Source of the DNA: a virus
Reading direction: 5' to 3' (one strand)
IMG/VR virus record: IMGVR_UViG_3300017613_004202
Span: 1-35,863 of that record
DNA length: 35,863 nt
The notes under the pieces are model-generated. The model made no database searches. It was not told the origin of the DNA and worked only from the letters and a program-made list of their open reading frames with translations. Of the stretch, positions 16,253 through 24,247 are shown piece after piece. Position 1 is the first letter of the stretch. Each line of letters opens with the position of its first letter. Made by a program: the position numbers and the translations under genes.

Positions 16253-16870
16253 ATGCTTATCGACGGCATGAATGTGTCGACCCCTATTGCGGAAGATATT
16301 CCCCTCGATCCCGATTCCTTGCTACGCATGGGGACGGTGCTGTCTGTGGATCTGGAGAAGGCGCGATGTGTCGTCCAGATCGGAGATCCAGAGGCCGGCG
16401 CGATCGAAACTCCGGATATAAGGTGGGGCGCTGGCCGGGTTGGCAAGACCCGCATCTGGATGCCGCCGGTTGTGGATGAACAAGTTCTGGTTGCGTTTCC
16501 CGCCGGGGAATTGGCTGCCGGCGTGATCATCGCTTCCATCCCCCGCGATATATTCCCCGCTGCGGGTGATTCCCCGGCTGATCTGATCGCCTTTGAAGAC
16601 GGCGCAATACTGTCCTACGACGTAGAAACAACGACTCTGGTGGCGCAATTGCCCGAAGGCGGATCCATAGTTGTCACTGCGCCTGGTGGTGTATTGATCG
16701 ATGCCCAAGACGGCGTGACAATCGATGGTCCGGTGACAATCAACGGTGATGTCGGCGTCACCGGCACCATCACCGCCAGTGACGATGTCACCGCCGCCGG
16801 CATCAGCCTCAAAGAGCATCTGCACGGCAATGTCGCCGCCGGTTCGGCGAAGACTGGATTACCGGAATGA
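16253..16870 (+). CDS. V: Baseplate central spike (P2 gpV family)
   Basis: The protein has 205 residues from ATG 16253. It is the membrane-piercing spike at the tail tip. It has the OB-fold N-terminal half (MGTVLSVDLEKARCVVQIGD, RTRIWMPPVVDEQVLVAFP-like block) and a C-terminal beta-helix with GGSIVVTAPGGVLIDAQDGVTIDGPVTINGDVGVTG-type repeats. It ends at the apex motif EHLHGNV, whose HxH binds iron in known spikes. GTG 16250 and ATG 16268 are alternatives. If the inferred promoter is right, 16268 would leave a normal leader. In P2 this gene precedes W and J; here it follows the tailspike. Overlaps W by ATGA. Confidence 0.92.
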   Translation: MLIDGMNVSTPIAEDIPLDPDSLLRMGTVLSVDLEKARCVVQIGDPEAGAIETPDIRWGAGRVGKTRIWMPPVVDEQVLVAFPAGELAAGVIIASIPRDIFPAAGDSPADLIAFEDGAILSYDVETTTLVAQLPEGGSIVVTAPGGVLIDAQDGVTIDGPVTINGDVGVTGTITASDDVTAAGISLKEHLHGNVAAGSAKTGLPE

Positions 16871-17241
16871 TTGGTTTGGCAAAATCCACCGGCAGGGCAA
16901 TCGACGGCAACGCGCATCTGGCGCAGTCCATCGCGGATATATTGTCCACACCGCTCGGCACCCGCATTCAGCGCAGGGACTATGGTTCCCTGCTGTTTGA
17001 TCTGATCGATCAACCGCTCAACGCCGCCACCCGCGCATTGGTCCATGCCGCCACAGCCCTTGCCATATCGCGTTGGGAGCCGCGCCTGCGCCTGCGCAAG
17101 GTCAAAATGGGCGGCGAACCGGCCCAGGGCCATCTGATCATCACTATCGAGGGCGATCGCACCGATCTGCCAGCGGTCAACAATTATGTGTCCCTGTCCA
17201 TCCCGATCCGCCTTGGCGGTGCCGCGACCGTTTCATCCTAA
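16867..17241 (+). CDS. W: Baseplate wedge protein, gp25-like (P2 gpW family)
   Basis: The protein has 124 residues. It belongs to the gp25/gpW family of contractile-tail wedge proteins that nucleate sheath assembly. The key pattern is visible: IADILSTPLGTRIQRRDYGSLLFDLIDQPLN, then the EPRLRLRKV strand, which contains the conserved EPR motif. Translationally coupled to V by ATGA and followed after 15 bases by FI. Confidence 0.93.
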   Translation: MIGLAKSTGRAIDGNAHLAQSIADILSTPLGTRIQRRDYGSLLFDLIDQPLNAATRALVHAATALAISRWEPRLRLRKVKMGGEPAQGHLIITIEGDRTDLPAVNNYVSLSIPIRLGGAATVSS

Positions 17242-17256
17242 GCAAAAGGAAATATC

Positions 17257-18408
17257 ATGACTCATGGCCTGACAATTACCGAATCCGCCACTGGCCCCCG
17301 CCCGGTCAAGGAAGCATCCTTGGCAGTGATTGGCCTGGTCGCGACGGCTGCGGGTAGCACACAACCCATCACCGACGCACTGGATGCGCAATTCCCGCTC
17401 AACACGCCGGTGCTGGTCGACAATATTCGCACCGCCATTTCCAATGCCGGTGATGAGGGCACGCTCAAATCCGCGCTCGAGGCGATTGCCGATCAGACAA
17501 CCCCGATCATGGTTGTTGTACGGGTCGCGCCCGATGCAGATCCGGCGATCGAGGAAGCCAATGTCCTGGGCGATGTTGTCGATGACCAATATACAGGCAT
17601 GCAGGCATTGCTGTCAGCAGAGACCATTGTTGGCGTCCGGCCCCGTATTTTGGGTGCGCCGGGGCTCAATACCGCCGATGTCACTGCGGAATTGGTGGTG
17701 ATCGCCAAGAAATTGCGTGCTTTTGCCTACGCTGCACCAGTGGGAGAAACGGCCGCGGATGTTATTGTCGAACGGGACAATTATTCGGCGCGCGAGCTGA
17801 TGCTGATATGGCCCGATACGACCAATGCTTTCGATGGCGATGCGATTGCCAGGGCAATGGGCCTGCGCGCCCGCATCGATGAGGAACAGGGATGGCACAA
17901 GACCCTGTCCAATGTCGCTATGGACGGCGTCACCGGCATCGATCGGGATCTGCATTTTGACCTGCTGGACCCTTCAACCCCGGTCGGCGTGCTGAACGAT
18001 GCCGATATCACCACCATCATTCGCAAGACCGGATTCCGCTTCTGGGGTAACCGCACCTGTTCGGATCAGCCGGAGTTCGCGTTTGAAAGCGCGGTTCGCA
18101 CCAGCCACGCGCTGCAGGATGAAATTGCCGATATCATGCAACCGTTCATGGACAATCCGATGAACGTGGCGCTGATCAAGGACATCCTGGAGACCGGCAA
18201 CGCCCGCTATCGCAAGCTGGTCACCGCCGGTCAGATCATCGGCGCGGAAATGTTCTTTGATGCCGAAGACAATAGCGCATCCGAACTGGCCGCTGGCCGG
18301 CCGAAATTCCGGATTGAATATACGCCGGCGGCACCGCTGGAGAATCCGGAGATCGGCCTGGTCATCACCGATTATTATTATACCGGATTTGCCGATCTTT
18401 TGAACTGA
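17257..18408 (+). CDS. FI: Contractile tail sheath protein (P2 gpFI family)
   Basis: The protein has 383 residues, close to P2 FI. It forms the sheath whose contraction drives the tube through the envelope. Family features are the N-terminal TITESATGPRPV strand that meshes sheath subunits, SLAVIGLVATA, and PRILGAPGLNTADV. The C-terminal half shows GFRFWGNRTCSDQPEFAFESAVRT and FRIEYTPAAPLENPEIGLVITDYYY, both strong sheath signatures. AAAGGA lies before ATG 17257. In P2 this gene has its own late promoter; here it is read through from V-W. Confidence 0.96.
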   Translation: MTHGLTITESATGPRPVKEASLAVIGLVATAAGSTQPITDALDAQFPLNTPVLVDNIRTAISNAGDEGTLKSALEAIADQTTPIMVVVRVAPDADPAIEEANVLGDVVDDQYTGMQALLSAETIVGVRPRILGAPGLNTADVTAELVVIAKKLRAFAYAAPVGETAADVIVERDNYSARELMLIWPDTTNAFDGDAIARAMGLRARIDEEQGWHKTLSNVAMDGVTGIDRDLHFDLLDPSTPVGVLNDADITTIIRKTGFRFWGNRTCSDQPEFAFESAVRTSHALQDEIADIMQPFMDNPMNVALIKDILETGNARYRKLVTAGQIIGAEMFFDAEDNSASELAAGRPKFRIEYTPAAPLENPEIGLVITDYYYTGFADLLN

Positions 18409-18445
18409 TCCGGCCAAAACGGAAATTGAAAAGGGAAATATTGCC

Positions 18446-18955
18446 ATGTCACTACCGCGCAAACTGAAGAACATGAACGTCTATATCGCTGGCGCCAGCT
18501 ATCTCGGCATCATTGCCGAATATGTCGAGCCGAAACTGGCGATCAAGATGGAAGAATATCGCGGCGGCGGCATGATCGGCCCGGTGATGCTGGACAACGG
18601 TCTGGAAGCCATGGAGGCCGAATTTACCATGGCCGGCCATGTAGCCGCCTTGATCCGCAAATTCGGTAGCACGGATGTCGATGGCGTCCGCTTGCGCCTG
18701 GTCGGTGCCTATCAGGCCGATGACGGCAGCCGCGCCCAGGCGGTCGAAATCAATCTGGGTGGCCGGTTTCAGGAGATCGACGCCGGCACGGCAAAGCCTG
18801 GCGATGACACAGAGCATAAATACAAGGCTCCGGTCGCTTATTACCGGCGTGTGGTTGACGGCCGCACAGAGATTGAAATCGACATGCTGCGCGGTGTTTT
18901 CATCGTCGATGGCGTCGATCGCTATGCCGAGATCATGGATATTATTTCGAACTAG
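18446..18955 (+). CDS. FII: Tail tube protein (P2 gpFII family)
   Basis: The protein has 169 residues. It makes the inner tube, the DNA channel. The opening MSLPRKLKNMNVYIAGASYLG is characteristic of gpFII, followed by EEYRGGGMIGPVMLDNGLEAMEAEF and the C-terminal IEIDMLRGVFIVDGVDRY. AAAGGGA precedes the ATG. Between it and E lies a nested stem-loop (18976-19046). Confidence 0.95.
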   Translation: MSLPRKLKNMNVYIAGASYLGIIAEYVEPKLAIKMEEYRGGGMIGPVMLDNGLEAMEAEFTMAGHVAALIRKFGSTDVDGVRLRLVGAYQADDGSRAQAVEINLGGRFQEIDAGTAKPGDDTEHKYKAPVAYYRRVVDGRTEIEIDMLRGVFIVDGVDRYAEIMDIISN

Positions 18956-18975
18956 AGCTCTGGCTTTTGCTGCCT

Positions 18976-19046
18976 ATGCGGGGTGGCAATGGCTGGCGGT
19001 GCCGCCGGTTTTCCATGGTCGGCGGCACCAACCCTTTTCCCCGCAT
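18976..19046 (+). other. Nested stem-loop between FII and E
   Basis: An outer 8-bp stem pairs ATGCGGGG (18976-18983) with CCCCGCAT (19039-19046). It encloses a perfect 10-bp inner stem of 18998-19007 with 19020-19029 and a 12-base loop. The outer 3' arm ends 22 bases before the E start. It could lower expression of E and T relative to sheath and tube, which are needed in far larger amounts. Confidence 0.5.
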
Positions 19047-19067
19047 GAACCATGAATGGAAACCCGC

Positions 19068-19388
19068 ATGAGCGATAAAAAACTCGACACCGTCACCCTC
19101 TCGACTCCGATCATTATGGGTGAAACCGAAATCAAGAAACTGTCCTTGCGCAAACCGACTGCAGGCGAGCTGCGCGGACTGTCGCTGCAGGACATCATGA
19201 CCAGCGAAGTCAGTACGATTCTGGCGATCATTCCGCGGATCTGTGAACCGGTGCTCAACGCCGAACAGGTCAATGGCCTGGAAGTTGACGACTTCAGCGA
19301 GATTGCGGGAACCATTCGCGGTTTTTTTATGACGAAAGCGGAACGGCAGCTGATGAAGGCGATGGTGAGCGGTCAGTCGAGTCCCTGA
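19068..19388 (+). CDS. E: Tail assembly chaperone (P2 gpE family)
   Basis: The protein has 106 residues from ATG 19068; M1 at 19056 is a less likely start because GGAAA sits just before 19068. Typical text is KLDTVTLSTPIIMGETEIKKL, then RKPTAGELRGLSL and a short C-terminus. E coats the tape measure during tail assembly. The frame contains GGT TTT TTT ATG near its end, the site of a -1 shift to E' (see the E+E' entry). Unshifted translation ends at 19386-19388. Confidence 0.92.
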   Translation: MSDKKLDTVTLSTPIIMGETEIKKLSLRKPTAGELRGLSLQDIMTSEVSTILAIIPRICEPVLNAEQVNGLEVDDFSEIAGTIRGFFMTKAERQLMKAMVSGQSSP

Positions 19389-19531
19389 TCGCCGATATCG
19401 CCGCCATATTCCATTGGCCGCTTGGCGAACTGCAGGCGATGTCCCTGCCCGAACTGATGGCTTGGCGGGAACGGGCGGTGAACCGGTGGAATGATATGCG
19501 CGGACCGGGGAAAAAAGGTGCCAGCAAATGA
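19068..19531 (+). CDS. E+E': Frameshifted tail chaperone E+E' (-1 at T7 slippery site)
   Basis: A slippery heptamer T-TTT-TTT lies at 19322-19328 in the correct phase of E. A -1 shift continues from TAT at 19328 to TGA at 19529-19531. The product has 154 residues: 87 from frame 0 and 67 from the -1 frame. The new tail contains SLIADIAAIFHWPLGELQAM, then LPELMAWRERA, which closely resembles P2 gpE'. The -1 frame stop overlaps the T start (ATGA). No separate start for E' is needed. P2 and lambda use the same trick to make a small amount of extended chaperone that binds the tape measure. Confidence 0.9.
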
Positions 19532-21723
19532 GTAACAAATTACTATTGGCGGTCAATTTTGTCGGCACCGACAAGCTGTCCGGCGCGATCAAGAATATCA
19601 TCGGTGTTGGCAACAAGGGCGCCCGTGCGCTTAAGGGTATGAAGGATGAAGCCCGCAAGCTGGAACGCGAACTTGCCGGTGTCCGGCGGGAAATAAAGGA
19701 CGGCGCGGGCAATATGACCCAGCTGATCAACCGGGAACGCGAACTGGAATCGGCCACTGCCGGCGCCAACGCGAAACTGAAACAGCAATATCGCAATATT
19801 TCTAACATCGCCAAAGCCGACAGCATGCGCGCGCGTGGCAAGCAATTGATGGCCAGCGGGCGCGAAGATGTGATGCGCGGTGCAACGCTGGCCGCTCCGA
19901 TCTTCCTTGCTGCGAAGGCAGCAGGCGACTTTTCCAGCGGCATGGTCGACGTTCAGCAAAAGGCAAATCTGTCCAATGCCGCGACGCTGAAACTGAAAAA
20001 TAACATCATTGCTGGCGCACTGGCGGCAAAACAGTTGCCGGAAGACATGCGCGCCGCCGTCGATGTTCTGGCAGGCAAAGGTCTCGATCCGCGTCAGGCG
20101 GCTATCATGGCACCGGCTATCGGTAGACTGGGCACTGCCTTCAAGGTCGAACTCGCCGACGGTGCGGCAGCTGGATATGCCAACCTGAGAAACCTGAAGG
20201 TTCCGCTGTCTGAGGCCGCTGCCGGTTTCGACATCATGGCCGCTGGCGCCAACGAAGGCGCATTCGAAGTCCAGGATATGGCTCGCCACTTTCCCACCCT
20301 GACCGCCCAGATGCAGGCACTGGGTGAGAAGGGAACACCGGCGGTTGCGGATCTGACCGCCGCCCTGCAAATCGCGATGAACACGGCGGGCAACGCCGAT
20401 GAAGCGGGCAATAATATCAAGAATCTGCTCGCCAAGATAAATGCACCAGCGACGATCCGGGCGTTTGAAAAGAATTTCGGTGTCAATTTGCCAGCAGCGA
20501 TGAAGAAGCTGACCGATGAAGGCATGTCGTCGATGGAAGCGATTGCCGTCATCACCAAACAGGCGACCGGCGGCGACATGAAAAAACTGGGCTTTGGTTT
20601 TGAGGATATGCAGGCCCGCATGGGCATCATGGCATTGATGCAAAGTCTCGATGAATATCGATCGATGCGGGACAAAATATCCAATTCCAGCGGCACCATC
20701 GACGAGGCTTTTGATCAGCGCGTAATGAATGATGCAACCGTGAAATGGCGGGAATTCATGGCCACGGCATCCACCATAGCGCTGACATTGGGTAGTACAG
20801 TTTTACCCGCCTTCACGGACGTCGGGAATTCAATCATTGGCGGTCTGACCGCGATGAATAAATTTGCTCAAGCCAATCCCGAACTGGCTGGATTTTTAAT
20901 GAAGTCGGTAGCTGCGTTGGCGATGATGAGCATTGGTTTGGGCGTGGCCAAGATTGCCTTTGGCGGCTTGCTTGGCCCTGCGGCATCGGTGTTCAAATTC
21001 TTCAGCGTTACCAATGTCGCGGGCGTGTCCCGCTTTGCCCGGGTGTTGATGCTGCTAAAGGGCGGCGCGATGCTAGCCGGTCGCGCGGTATTGTTTCTTG
21101 GCCGGGCTTTCCTGATGAATCCGCTCGGCCTCGCCGCGATCGGGATCGCCGCAGCGGCCTATCTGATATATACCCACTGGGACAAGATCAAATCCACGTT
21201 CATGGCCGGCGTGAATTTTATCACCGGCCTGGCAAGCAAGATGTGGTCGATCGGCAAAAACGTCATCATGGGATTGGTCAATGGGATCATGTCCGCACCT
21301 GGCGCTGTATTCAACGCATTGAAAAACATTGTCATGCGAGGGATCAATGGCGTGAAGGGGCTGCTCAATATCAATTCTCCAAGCCGGGTTTTTATGGGAA
21401 TTGGCGGAAGCATCTCCGAAGGCATGACAATGGGCATCACCAAAGGCGGAAAAAACGCCATACGGGCCGCTGGGCGGCTTGCTGCCGGTGTCGCGGGGGC
21501 CGGTGCCCTGTCGATGGCCCCTGCCGCCGCCACCCCTATTCAGCGCGCCGCATCGTCGGCTTCTGCCATGGCTGGCGGCAATGGTGGCGGCATGGCCCCG
21601 ATCAACATCAAAATCTATGGTGCCGCCGGTCAGGACGTGAACGAGCTCGCCGATCTGGTGATCCAGAAATTGAAACGCGCCCAGGGCGTCCAGAACAGGA
21701 GCGCATTCGACGATGGTCTTTGA
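19528..21723 (+). CDS. T: Tail tape measure protein (P2 gpT family)
   Basis: The protein has 731 residues. It sets tail length and is ejected ahead of DNA. The N-terminal 90 residues are coiled-coil with heptad-like Lys/Glu/Leu (ALKGMKDEARKLERELAGV). Then comes a TP901-type core: FSSGMVDVQQKANLSN, AAVDVLAGKGLDPRQAAIMAP, FKVELADGAAAGYANLRNL. Hydrophobic segments lie at about 455-480 and 515-550, including FLMNPLGLAAIGIAAAAYLIY. The C-terminal end has GVKGLLNINSPSRVFMGIGGSISEG. Start coupled to the E' stop. Overlaps U by 11 bases. Confidence 0.95.
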   Translation: MSNKLLLAVNFVGTDKLSGAIKNIIGVGNKGARALKGMKDEARKLERELAGVRREIKDGAGNMTQLINRERELESATAGANAKLKQQYRNISNIAKADSMRARGKQLMASGREDVMRGATLAAPIFLAAKAAGDFSSGMVDVQQKANLSNAATLKLKNNIIAGALAAKQLPEDMRAAVDVLAGKGLDPRQAAIMAPAIGRLGTAFKVELADGAAAGYANLRNLKVPLSEAAAGFDIMAAGANEGAFEVQDMARHFPTLTAQMQALGEKGTPAVADLTAALQIAMNTAGNADEAGNNIKNLLAKINAPATIRAFEKNFGVNLPAAMKKLTDEGMSSMEAIAVITKQATGGDMKKLGFGFEDMQARMGIMALMQSLDEYRSMRDKISNSSGTIDEAFDQRVMNDATVKWREFMATASTIALTLGSTVLPAFTDVGNSIIGGLTAMNKFAQANPELAGFLMKSVAALAMMSIGLGVAKIAFGGLLGPAASVFKFFSVTNVAGVSRFARVLMLLKGGAMLAGRAVLFLGRAFLMNPLGLAAIGIAAAAYLIYTHWDKIKSTFMAGVNFITGLASKMWSIGKNVIMGLVNGIMSAPGAVFNALKNIVMRGINGVKGLLNINSPSRVFMGIGGSISEGMTMGITKGGKNAIRAAGRLAAGVAGAGALSMAPAAATPIQRAASSASAMAGGNGGGMAPINIKIYGAAGQDVNELADLVIQKLKRAQGVQNRSAFDDGL

Positions 21724-22228
21724 TCCCCGCCTGCCCAGCTTCAAGCTGCCTACGGTCAGATTGGCAACCGTTAATCTGCCGTCACGGATACGCCGCGGCA
21801 TATCGGTCATCAGCACCGAAACACAGCCCAGCATCACGCCTGCATCGAACCGCGAACTGCTGTCGCTCGGCATGTTCGTCTTTGGCATGGACACCATAGC
21901 CTATAGCGAATTGCAACGGCGGATCGATTGGCGCCATGCCAAGTCCGAACGATTCGGCGCGCGCGCGGCCGCCCAATATGTTGGCCCCGGCGAAGATACC
22001 GTCACGCTGACCGGTCTGCTGGTGCCGGAAATTGCCGGCAGCTATGCCTCTATCGACCGGTTGATCGAAATGGCCGGCACTGCCGATCACTGGCCGTTGA
22101 TCGATGGCAAGGGAAATATCTGGGGCGAATACCGGATTCTAGCGGTTGATCAGCGGCAACAGAATATCATGGCGGGCGGCTTTGCCAGGACAACCGATTT
22201 CGCAGTGGATCTGGAAAGGGCGGATTGA
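21713..22228 (+). CDS. U: Tail tube terminator/baseplate protein U (P2 gpU family)
   Basis: The protein has 171 residues. The core pattern MFVFGMDTIAYSELQRRIDWRHAKSERFGARAAAQYVGPG is the gpU signature, followed by DTVTLTGLLVPEIAG, PLIDGKGNIWGEYRILAVD and a C-terminal FAVDLER. The first 40 residues are an extension not expected in P2 gpU. The frame begins inside the T coding end. It belongs to the tail tip block T-U-D. Confidence 0.93.
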   Translation: MVFDPRLPSFKLPTVRLATVNLPSRIRRGISVISTETQPSITPASNRELLSLGMFVFGMDTIAYSELQRRIDWRHAKSERFGARAAAQYVGPGEDTVTLTGLLVPEIAGSYASIDRLIEMAGTADHWPLIDGKGNIWGEYRILAVDQRQQNIMAGGFARTTDFAVDLERAD

Positions 22229-22413
22229 TGGCAAATAATCTGCTCAACAAAGATGAACAGGCTGTGATTGATGCGTTAGCTTCTGCTTGGAACCTATTTT
22301 GTGAACTTCCGGTCGAACATCCATCCGATAATACCGAAATGGCAACTGCCATACACGACGCACAAAAGATGATTCTCATGCGGCCCGCGCGCCGAGCATT
22401 AAGGCAGGATTGA
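22228..22413 (+). CDS. 61-aa helical protein between U and D, unknown function
   Basis: The start is ATG 22228, overlapping the U stop by one base (TGATG), not the TTG three bases earlier. Two helices are predicted by eye: residues 6-23 (NKDEQAVIDALASAWNLF) and 34-56 (EMATAIHDAQKMILMRPARR), joined by LPVEHPSDN. I have seen similar small phage proteins but cannot name them with confidence. The short helical-hairpin design is shared by some cyclic-nucleotide sponge proteins of phages; I see no specific residues that prove this. In P2, U and D are adjacent, so this gene is an insertion in a conserved block. Confidence 0.7.
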   Translation: MANNLLNKDEQAVIDALASAWNLFCELPVEHPSDNTEMATAIHDAQKMILMRPARRALRQD

Positions 22414-22416
22414 CAA

Positions 22417-23415
22417 ATGCCCGCCAATATCCCCGGCCTGCGCCTGACACTGGAAGACGGCACCGATCTGGCGGACAAGATTGATCCGCGCCTGTTGTCG
22501 CTATCCCTCAGTGAGAAACGCGGCGGGGAATCCGATGCCCTGGAACTGACCATTCAAAATCACGATGGCGCGATGGTGATTCCGAAAAAGGGCATCTATC
22601 TGTCGCTGGCGCTGGGCTGGATCGATGGCGATGATGTGACGCCCGGTCTGATCGACAAGGGCCGGTTCAAGGTCGATGAAGTGGAACTGGACGGGCCGCC
22701 CGATATCATCATCATCCGCGCCCGCGCCGCCGATATGACCGGCGTTCATCGCAAGCGCAAGGACAAGGCGTGGAAAGATACGACGCTGGGCGCGATCATC
22801 ACCACCATCGCCGCTGAAGACGGCCAAGGCGCATCCGTGCACCCGGATCTGGCCAGCATCGAGATAAAGGTGATCGAACAGGGCACAAAATCCAACAAGC
22901 TGTTCGTCAAGCATCTGGGCCGGCGCTATGATGCGGTGGCGACTTGGAAGAACAAGACGCTGATCTTCATGCCGATCGGCAGCACGACGACGGCCAGCGG
23001 CAAGGCGATCCCGACATTCGCCTGGACAAAGCGCACGGGCTGGAAATGGAATTTCCGCGCCGCCGACCACGACGAATTTGACGGTGCCGAAGCGCAATAT
23101 CATGATCAGGATGCGGCAAAGACCAAGACCGTGAAAACCGGTGGTGACAAGCGCAAGCGCCTAAAAAAAACCTATGCCAGCAAGGCCGATGCACAGGCCG
23201 CTGCAAAGGCCGAAGCCGCTCGATCGAAACGTAGCGCCTTTGCCTTCACCTATGATCTGTCCTTTGGCAATCCATCAGTGATTCCCAATGCGCGGGTGGC
23301 GCTATCCGGATGGAATAGCGAGATCGACGCAATCAAATGGGTTGTCGAGGAAGTCAGCCACAGCTTTGGTTCAGGCGGACTGACCACCAGTGTGATGCTG
23401 GAAACGGCGGAATAG
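22417..23415 (+). CDS. D: Tail hub/late control protein D (P2 gpD family)
   Basis: The protein has 332 residues. gpD forms the tail hub above the spike. Conserved text includes PGLRLTLEDGTDLADKIDPRLLSLSLSEKRGGESDALELTIQ-like N-terminus, KGRFKVDEVELDGPPD, RAADMTG, TKSNKLFVKHLGRRYDAVATWK and the C-terminal WVVEEVSHSFGSGGLTTSVMLE. A Lys/Ala-rich linker sits at about 237-270. Last structural gene. The ogr gene that follows D in P2 is absent here and lies in the early operon instead. Confidence 0.95.
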   Translation: MPANIPGLRLTLEDGTDLADKIDPRLLSLSLSEKRGGESDALELTIQNHDGAMVIPKKGIYLSLALGWIDGDDVTPGLIDKGRFKVDEVELDGPPDIIIIRARAADMTGVHRKRKDKAWKDTTLGAIITTIAAEDGQGASVHPDLASIEIKVIEQGTKSNKLFVKHLGRRYDAVATWKNKTLIFMPIGSTTTASGKAIPTFAWTKRTGWKWNFRAADHDEFDGAEAQYHDQDAAKTKTVKTGGDKRKRLKKTYASKADAQAAAKAEAARSKRSAFAFTYDLSFGNPSVIPNARVALSGWNSEIDAIKWVVEEVSHSFGSGGLTTSVMLETAE

Positions 23416-23421
23416 TGCGGT

Positions 23422-23451
23422 TTGACAAATCGATTCCCATTTGAAGGCATC
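23422..23451 (+). promoter_or_regulatory. Possible weak sigma70-type promoter for the DUF5131 gene
   Basis: TTGACA at 23422-23427 lies in a short, more AT-rich gap after D. The expected -10 position (AGGCAT or GGCATC) is a poor match. If it works, the accessory gene could be expressed apart from the late unit. A strong ribosome site, AAAGGAG (23475-23481), stands 7 bases before the start. Confidence 0.3.
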
Positions 23452-23488
23452 TCTACTACAAGGTTGATCGGCACAAAGGAGCGGCATC

Positions 23489-24247
23489 ATGGCACAGCAA
23501 TCAACTATTGAATGGACCGATCTGACCTGGAATCCGGTGGCCGGGTGCACCGTGGCATCGGCAGGCTGCACAAACTGCTATGCCATGCGGATGGCGGCCC
23601 GGCTTGAAGCGATCGGCACTCCGAAATATAAGGGATTGACCCGGAAATCGGGCGGACGGGCTGTCTGGACTGGCAAAGTCCGCTGTGATGAAAAATCGCT
23701 TGAAGCGCCGCTGAAATGGAAGAAACCACGCAAGGTTTTCGTCAATAGCATGTCTGACCTCTTTCATCCGGAAGTGCCCGATGAATTCATCCTGCGCGTG
23801 TGGAACGTGATGCGCCAGACACCGCGCCATCAATATCAGATACTGACCAAGCGCCCTGACCGGATGGCACAGCTTTTGAGCAGCGAAGGCTTTGAAATTC
23901 TTCCGAATGTCTGGCTCGGAACAAGTGTTGAAAACAGCGAGGTTCTAGAACGTATCGACTTCTTGCGCAAGACCCCGGCTGCGGTTCGGTTCATATCATT
24001 TGAACCCTTGATCGGTCCGATCGTTGATGTCGATCTAACGGATATCCACTGGGCAATTGTCGGCGGAGAGTCGGGACCGCGCGCTAGGGCAATGGATGAA
24101 GAATGGGTGGAAGAAATTCTGGATCGTTGCCTCGATTTCGGAACGGCCTTTTTCTTCAAACAATGGGGCGGCACAAACAAAAAGGCGGCCGGCCGGGAGC
24201 TCAATGGCCGCACCTATGACGAGATGCCTAAAAATACTGTTTTCTGA
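23489..24247 (+). CDS. Three-Cys-motif phage protein, DUF5131 (Gp37/Gp68 family)
   Basis: The protein has 252 residues. The N-terminus reads IEWTDLTWNPVAGC followed by cysteines C20-X6-C27-X2-C30 and CYAMRMAARL, the hallmark of the Gp37/Gp68 (PF07505) family. That motif resembles a radical-SAM-type iron-sulfur site, but activity has not been shown here. Other family blocks are VFVNSMSDLFHPEVPDEF, YQILTKRP, WLGTSVEN, RFISFEPLIGP, WAIVGGESGPRAR and FFFKQWGG. Its own strong ribosome site precedes it. It follows D on the late strand. Its 3' end overlaps the opposing TcmP-like gene by 20 bases. This gene pair is known to co-occur, usually with unknown role. Confidence 0.9.
   Translation: MAQQSTIEWTDLTWNPVAGCTVASAGCTNCYAMRMAARLEAIGTPKYKGLTRKSGGRAVWTGKVRCDEKSLEAPLKWKKPRKVFVNSMSDLFHPEVPDEFILRVWNVMRQTPRHQYQILTKRPDRMAQLLSSEGFEILPNVWLGTSVENSEVLERIDFLRKTPAAVRFISFEPLIGPIVDVDLTDIHWAIVGGESGPRARAMDEEWVEEILDRCLDFGTAFFFKQWGGTNKKAAGRELNGRTYDEMPKNTVF

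Noticed and set aside
19543-20643. 366-codon frame opposite the tape measure gene
   Set aside because: Shadow of the tape measure frame, His/Gln/Arg-rich with no recognisable domain.
22228-22413. Firm call of an anti-CBASS (Acb2/Tad1-like) protein
   Set aside because: Only size and two-helix layout fit; no diagnostic residues could be confirmed, so it is left as unknown.
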